DNA from: Pseudomonas sp. GM74
GTDB taxonomy: Bacteria; Pseudomonadota; Gammaproteobacteria; Pseudomonadales; Pseudomonadaceae
Direction of reading: 5' to 3'
DNA length: 53,112 bases
Assembly (NCBI RefSeq): GCF_000282455.1
Contig: NZ_AKJG01000005.1
Coordinates: 1-53,112, forward strand
Position numbers and translations under genes: made by a program. The notes under the pieces are model-generated. The model was given only the letters and a program-made list of their open reading frames with translations, made no database searches and was not told the DNA's origin. Below are positions 49,352 to 53,112 of this stretch, in pieces (positions within the stretch are counted from its first letter, which is position 1; each line of letters opens with the position of its first letter).

Positions 49352-50134
49352 GTGACTGTCGCTCCCGTCCAATCGCCACACAGTGTCAAAGGCCAGGTCA
49401 GTGCTGCCGAGTGGCAGACCCGCGTCGACCTGGCAGCCTGTTATCGCCTGGTCGCTCAACACGGTTGGGATGACCTGATCTTTACCCACATCTCCGCCAA
49501 GGTGCCCGGCACCGAAGATTTCCTGATCAACCCGTTCGGGTTGATGTTCCACGAAATGACCGCGTCGAGCCTGGTCAAAGTGGATCAGGCCGGCAACAAA
49601 CTGATGGACAGTCCTTACGAAATCAATCCGGCGGGTTACACCATCCACAGCGCCGTGCATGAAGTCCGTCACGATGTCGTCTGCGTGCTTCACACCCACA
49701 CGGCTTCGGGGGTGGCGGTGTCAGCACAGAAGCAGGGTGTTTTGCCGATCAGCCAGCAGTCGTTGTTCGTGCTTTCCAGCCTGGCCTACCACGCCTACGA
49801 AGGCGTGGCGCTCAACCATGAAGAAAAAGTGCGGCTACAGGCCGATCTCGGTGAAAACAATTTCCTGATGTTGCATAACCACGGTCTGCTGACGTGCGGC
49901 AGCACCATTGCCGATACGTTCCTGATGATGTTTACCTTTCAGCGTGCCTGTGACATTCAGGTCATGGCGCAAAACGGTGCCGCTGAACTGATCGCCATCG
50001 AACCGCAGATTCTGGCCGGCGCCAAAGCCATGATCGCGGGTGTCACCCGAAGCGCTCAAGGAATGGGCGGAGCGCTGGCCTGGCCGGCGTTGCTGCGTAA
50101 ACTCGATAAACTGGACCCGGGTTATAAACTCTAA
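49352..50134 (+). CDS. Class II aldolase/adducin-family protein
   Basis: The 260-residue protein starts at GTG after GAGG. The fold's zinc ligands are His114 and His116 in LHTHTASG and His177 in LHNHGLL. The region GWDDLIFTHISAKVPG binds phosphate in true aldolases. At the site where aldolases carry their catalytic Glu the sequence reads GYTIHSAVHE, so aldolase chemistry is doubtful; this matches the adducin-like subgroup of unknown reaction. The stop overlaps the start of the next gene (TAATG). Confidence 0.85.
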   Translation: MTVAPVQSPHSVKGQVSAAEWQTRVDLAACYRLVAQHGWDDLIFTHISAKVPGTEDFLINPFGLMFHEMTASSLVKVDQAGNKLMDSPYEINPAGYTIHSAVHEVRHDVVCVLHTHTASGVAVSAQKQGVLPISQQSLFVLSSLAYHAYEGVALNHEEKVRLQADLGENNFLMLHNHGLLTCGSTIADTFLMMFTFQRACDIQVMAQNGAAELIAIEPQILAGAKAMIAGVTRSAQGMGGALAWPALLRKLDKLDPGYKL

Positions 50135-51036
50135 TGGACCTCGCCGAGATCCCCCTGTGTGTCTGGCGCAAACGCAGCCAGATGTTCGTGTTTCGTGGCC
50201 AGAGCATCCGTTACTGGACAGCAGGGCAGGGTGAACCTTTGTTGCTCATTCACGGCTTTCCGTCCGCCAGTTGGGACTGGCATTACCTGTGGCAGCCATT
50301 GACCCAGCGTTTTCGCGTGATCGCTTGCGACATGCTGGGTTTCGGCGATTCGGCCAAACCGGTGAATCACGAATACAGCCTGCTGGAGCAAGCGGATCTG
50401 CAACAGGCACTGCTTGAACACCTGAATGTCGAGCAGCCAGTGCACCTGCTCGCCCACGATTATGGCGACAGCGTGGCCCAGGAACTGCTGGCCCGGCATT
50501 ACGAGTCGCGAGTGGAGCTGGCCAGTTGTGTGTTTCTCAACGGTGGGCTGTTTCCGGAAACCCACCGCCCGGTACTGATGCAAAAACTCATGCTCAGCCC
50601 TTTGGGCTGGATGATTGGCCGCGCCTTCAGCCGTGATGGCCTGGTCAGAAGTTTTCGGCAGATTTTCGGTCCGCAAACCCGTCCCAGTGAAAGCCAGATG
50701 GATGACTTCTGGAGCCTGGTCGAAAGCCAGCGCGGGCCACGGATCATGCACAAATTGATCGCCTACATCCCGGAGCGACGTGTCTGGCGCAACCGCTGGG
50801 TGAGCGCGATGCAACGCGGTGAAGTGCCGCTGCGAGTGATCGATGGCAGGGTCGATCCGGTCTCTGGTGTGCATATGGTCGAGCGTTACCGGGAACTGAT
50901 ACCGGATGCGGATACCGTGGTGTTGCCCGACATTGGCCACTACCCGCAGATCGAGGCACCCTGCGAGGTCCTCAGGCACTACCTGGCGTTTCGCGATCAG
51001 TTGCTTTCCCCTCCGCGCAAAGTTGCCTGCTCCTGA
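50134..51036 (+). CDS. Alpha/beta hydrolase resembling MEST
   Basis: The 300-residue protein has the oxyanion motif LLIHGFPSASWDWHY, an Asp nucleophile in LLAHDYGDSVAQELLARHY (Asp109) as in epoxide hydrolases and haloalkane dehalogenases, and a C-terminal His in LPDIGHYPQIEAP. The blocks NGGLFPETHRPVLMQKL and FGPQTRPSESQ closely match the imprinted vertebrate protein MEST (PEG1). The substrate is unknown for both. Translation is coupled to the upstream adducin-like gene. Confidence 0.85.
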   Translation: MDLAEIPLCVWRKRSQMFVFRGQSIRYWTAGQGEPLLLIHGFPSASWDWHYLWQPLTQRFRVIACDMLGFGDSAKPVNHEYSLLEQADLQQALLEHLNVEQPVHLLAHDYGDSVAQELLARHYESRVELASCVFLNGGLFPETHRPVLMQKLMLSPLGWMIGRAFSRDGLVRSFRQIFGPQTRPSESQMDDFWSLVESQRGPRIMHKLIAYIPERRVWRNRWVSAMQRGEVPLRVIDGRVDPVSGVHMVERYRELIPDADTVVLPDIGHYPQIEAPCEVLRHYLAFRDQLLSPPRKVACS

Positions 51037-51068
51037 TTCGCAGCGTTGAACCTGTTCTGCTTCTGTGG

Positions 51069-51095
51069 GATCACGTCATCCTGGCCGACGTGATC
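51069..51095. promoter_or_regulatory. Perfect 9-bp inverted repeat upstream of the SDR gene
   Basis: GATCACGTC (51069-51077) and GACGTGATC (51087-51095) are separated by 9 bases, in the 170-base gap before the SDR start. There is no T-run, so it looks more like a dimeric-regulator site than a terminator. Confidence 0.45.
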
Positions 51096-51206
51096 ATCAT
51101 CCCCCAGCCTTATCGCGCACCATTCAGCCTCCCCGTGTTCATTGTGACCCGTTGCGCCGTGCCTGAAACTCGGACTCATTGTCCCCTGGCCTGCTGGAGT
51201 CCCCCC

Positions 51207-52118
51207 ATGAATGAGTCTGTGCGCTTCGAAGATAAAGTCGTGATCATCACCGGAGCTGGTGGCGGTCTTGGACGGGCGCATGCACTGCTGTTCGCCAAAC
51301 AGGGCGCCAGGGTGCTGGTCAACGATCTTGGCGGCTCGGCCCAAGGCGAGGGCGCCAACGCTTCGGCCGCCGACCGCGTGGTCGCGGAGATTCGCGAGGC
51401 CGGCGGCATCGCCGAGGCCAACCACGACTCGGTCACTGACGGTGACAAACTGGTTCAGCACGCCCTGGACGTCTTCGGTCGCGTCGACGTGGTGGTCAAC
51501 AACGCCGGGATCCTGCGTGACAAGACCTTCCACAAAATGGATGACGCCGACTGGGACCTGGTTTACCGCGTCCACGTCGAAGGTGCCTACAAAGTCACCC
51601 GCGCCGCCTGGCCGCACATGCGCGAGCAAAACTACGGCCGGGTGATTTTCACTGCGTCGACCTCGGGTATCTATGGCAACTTCGGTCAGTCCAACTACGG
51701 CATGGCCAAGCTCGGTCTCTATGGCCTGACCCGCACTCTGGCCATCGAAGGCCGCAAGAACAACATCCTGGTCAACGCCATCGCCCCAACCGGCGGCACG
51801 CGCATGACCGAAGGCCTGATCCCTCCGCAAGTCTTCGAACAGCTCAGGCCGGAACTGGTCAGCCCGCTGGTGGTGTTCCTGGCCAGCGAGAACTGCCAGG
51901 AAACCTCCGGTCTGTTCGAAGTCGGCGGCGGCTGGATGGGCAAGGTCCGCTGGGAGCGCAGCCTCGGCATCGGGTTCGATCCACGGGCCGGTTTCTCCCC
52001 GGAAGACGTGGCGGCGCATTGGCAGCAGATTTGCGACTTCGAAGGCGCGGCGCATCCGAAGGACAACATAGAAGCGCTGAAGGAAATGATGGGGAATTTG
52101 CATAAGTATTCGCTCTGA
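51207..52118 (+). CDS. SDR resembling the (3R)-hydroxyacyl-CoA dehydrogenase domain of multifunctional enzyme 2
   Basis: The 303-residue SDR has VVIITGAGGGLGRAHALLFA (NAD site), VVVNNAGILRDKTFHKM, catalytic Ser in TASTSGIYGNFG and YGMAK (Tyr164/Lys168). The long C-terminus FEVGGGWMGKVRWERSLG and WQQICDFEGAAHP is specific to the N-terminal domain of peroxisomal HSD17B4/Fox2-like proteins. The hydratase and SCP2 domains of the eukaryotic protein are absent. The likely reaction is oxidation of (3R)-hydroxyacyl-CoA. The ATG at 51207 follows GGAG; the upstream open frame is not family-like. Confidence 0.9.
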   Translation: MNESVRFEDKVVIITGAGGGLGRAHALLFAKQGARVLVNDLGGSAQGEGANASAADRVVAEIREAGGIAEANHDSVTDGDKLVQHALDVFGRVDVVVNNAGILRDKTFHKMDDADWDLVYRVHVEGAYKVTRAAWPHMREQNYGRVIFTASTSGIYGNFGQSNYGMAKLGLYGLTRTLAIEGRKNNILVNAIAPTGGTRMTEGLIPPQVFEQLRPELVSPLVVFLASENCQETSGLFEVGGGWMGKVRWERSLGIGFDPRAGFSPEDVAAHWQQICDFEGAAHPKDNIEALKEMMGNLHKYSL

Positions 52119-52123
52119 TGGCG

Positions 52124-52160
52124 CCGGCAAGGTCAAATTGACTGACCTTGCCGGTTCTTG
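52124..52160. terminator. Terminator between the convergent SDR and amidase genes
   Basis: CCGGCAAGGTCA (52124-52135) pairs perfectly with TGACCTTGCCGG (52143-52154), followed by TTCTTGC. The 12-bp stem and 7-base loop fit a terminator with a poor T-run. Confidence 0.75.
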
Positions 52161-52191
52161 CATTTGTTGCCTGGAAACCCTTTGGTCGTGA

Positions 52192-52962
52192 TCAGCCGGG
52201 AAAGTATTTGACTACCAGCGCCTTCAGATTGGCGGCTGTCTGTGCGTCCATTTTTCCATCGAAGTGTTCCGGGCGAAAATGCATCTGGAATGCCCGCACC
52301 AACTGTTGAAAACCACCTTCCGTCGAGGCGCCCGAAACATCGTATCCATAGGACTTGAACAGCCCCAGCAATTCGCTTCGGCCCGGAATGCCCGATGTGA
52401 TGTATTGGCTCAGATACTGGTCCCGAGTGGCTTCATCGAACCAGGCACCGACGCCTTTCAGGTACAGCGCCTGCCAGGGAAACATCGGCCCCGGGTCACT
52501 TTTGCGGCCGATTGAAATATCGGAGTGGCCCAAAACCTGCGTCGGCGTGATATCCGGGTAGCGCTTGAGGATGTTCAGCGCCAGTTGTTCAATCGCGGCA
52601 ATCTGCTCGGAGTGATAGGGCGGGAAGGTGAATTCGCCTTTGTTGTCAGTCGCCAGGTTGACCAGTTCAATGCCGATAGACGTGTCATTCAGATTGCTGC
52701 GGTTGCCCCACTGACTGACGCCCGCGTGCCACGCGCGATGGTTTTCATCCACCAGGTTGAAAACCTCCTGCCCTGTATAACCGGCTTTCAGGTAACTGGG
52801 GTCAGTGATATCCGGAACCAGATAGTGCGCGCTGACATTCGGGCCGGTCAGGGCGCTGAAAGAACTGGAAAAGTTAGCGGCGGTGTAGTGAAGAACCAGA
52901 AAGCGTATTCGGCTGTTGAAGCTTCTGGCTGAGCGATACTGGTTGTAGTTGATGGGTTTCAT
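52192..52962 (-). CDS. N-acetylmuramoyl-L-alanine amidase, AmpDh3-like
   Basis: The 256-residue protein starts MKPINYNQYRSARSF. The Amidase_2 domain has zinc ligands His25 (FLVLHYTAANF), His146 (VLGHSDISIG) and Asp156 (RKSDPGPMFPW), with catalytic Glu99 in SIGIELVNLA. A peptidoglycan-binding domain fills about 200-256 (FQMHFRPEHFDGKMD). There is no signal peptide. Size, lack of signal and the AWHAG, NLNDTSIGIE and RAFQMHFRPE blocks match P. aeruginosa AmpDh3, a type VI secretion effector. A TTG start at 53031 is open but lacks support. Confidence 0.9.
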   Translation of the reverse strand: MKPINYNQYRSARSFNSRIRFLVLHYTAANFSSSFSALTGPNVSAHYLVPDITDPSYLKAGYTGQEVFNLVDENHRAWHAGVSQWGNRSNLNDTSIGIELVNLATDNKGEFTFPPYHSEQIAAIEQLALNILKRYPDITPTQVLGHSDISIGRKSDPGPMFPWQALYLKGVGAWFDEATRDQYLSQYITSGIPGRSELLGLFKSYGYDVSGASTEGGFQQLVRAFQMHFRPEHFDGKMDAQTAANLKALVVKYFPG

Positions 52963-53112
52963 GGTTGCACTCGCAATAAGTAAGTTTGAAGCCGGACGAA
53001 GATCAAGGTTGTTCGCCGACTTGCTGGTCAACTTAATGGCCCGAGTGCGATAGGTGTTTACCTATGCTTGTAGGTGTTTTCTGAGAGAAATGTAGGAGCC
53101 AGCTTGCTGGCG
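52963..53112. other. Region upstream of the amidase gene
   Basis: No gene is visible in these 150 bases. It should hold the amidase promoter; short TAGGTGTTT repeats occur at 53051-53059 and 53071-53079. Confidence 0.5.
53091..53112 (+). repeat. REP half-site cut by the window end
   Basis: TGTAGGAGCCAGCTTGCTGG followed by CG is a variant left arm of the TGTAGGAGC repeat (compare 36804 and 43066). Any inverted partner lies beyond the window. Confidence 0.7.

Overview
The window is chromosomal DNA from a fluorescent Pseudomonas, most likely of the P. fluorescens species complex. The grounds are the high GC content, the gene order, the fused CysNC, the short-form HisG, the sigma-54/PTS-Ntr cluster and many copies of the palindromic repeat built on TGTGGGAGCGGGCTTGCTCGCGAA. 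No phage, integrase, IS element, CRISPR array, tRNA or rRNA was seen. About 57 genes are called.

Bases 1-26.5 kb are a conserved housekeeping block. It starts with the mreC tail, mreD, maf, rng, yhdP, an amidase, tldD, yjgA and pmbA. The sigma-54/nitrogen-PTS group follows on the minus strand (rpoN, hpf, ptsN, rapZ, ptsO), then the LPS export and Kdo group (lptB, lptA, lptC, kdsC, kdsD). Divergent to these are the Mla lipid-asymmetry operon (mlaFEDCB), ibaG, murA and hisGDC. The outstanding anomaly is lptB: codon 82, a Tyr in the family motif GIGYLPQE, is TAA, so the normally essential LPS-export ATPase is split in place.

Bases 26.5-43 kb are more loosely packed and hold most of the repeats. 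They carry the AlgW-type protease, a NIF3 protein, cysD and cysNC, an acyltransferase, pta, an FKBP isomerase, glutathione peroxidase, an Old Yellow Enzyme, a glycosyltransferase, a CysZ-like protein, trxB and a class III aminotransferase. Between cysD and cysNC sits a gene for a four-helix-bundle protein of the 23S rRNA intervening-sequence family. It is bracketed by inverted copies of an AAGCTT-rich repeat, and another copy of that repeat, without this gene, abuts the folX stop codon.

Bases 43-49.1 kb contain folX-folE-folM and a membrane-anchored ABM-domain protein. Beside them is a compact candidate blue-light response locus: a LitR-like MerR regulator lacking the cobalamin-binding His motif, a degenerate PilZ protein, a short LOV photoreceptor and a flavodoxin. 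Bases 49.3-52.1 kb hold an adducin/class II aldolase-like protein, a hydrolase strikingly like animal MEST and an SDR like the N-terminal domain of peroxisomal multifunctional enzyme 2. The window ends with a minus-strand amidase resembling the type VI secretion effector AmpDh3, with no immunity gene in view.

All homology statements come from remembered family motifs and gene orders; no search was run.
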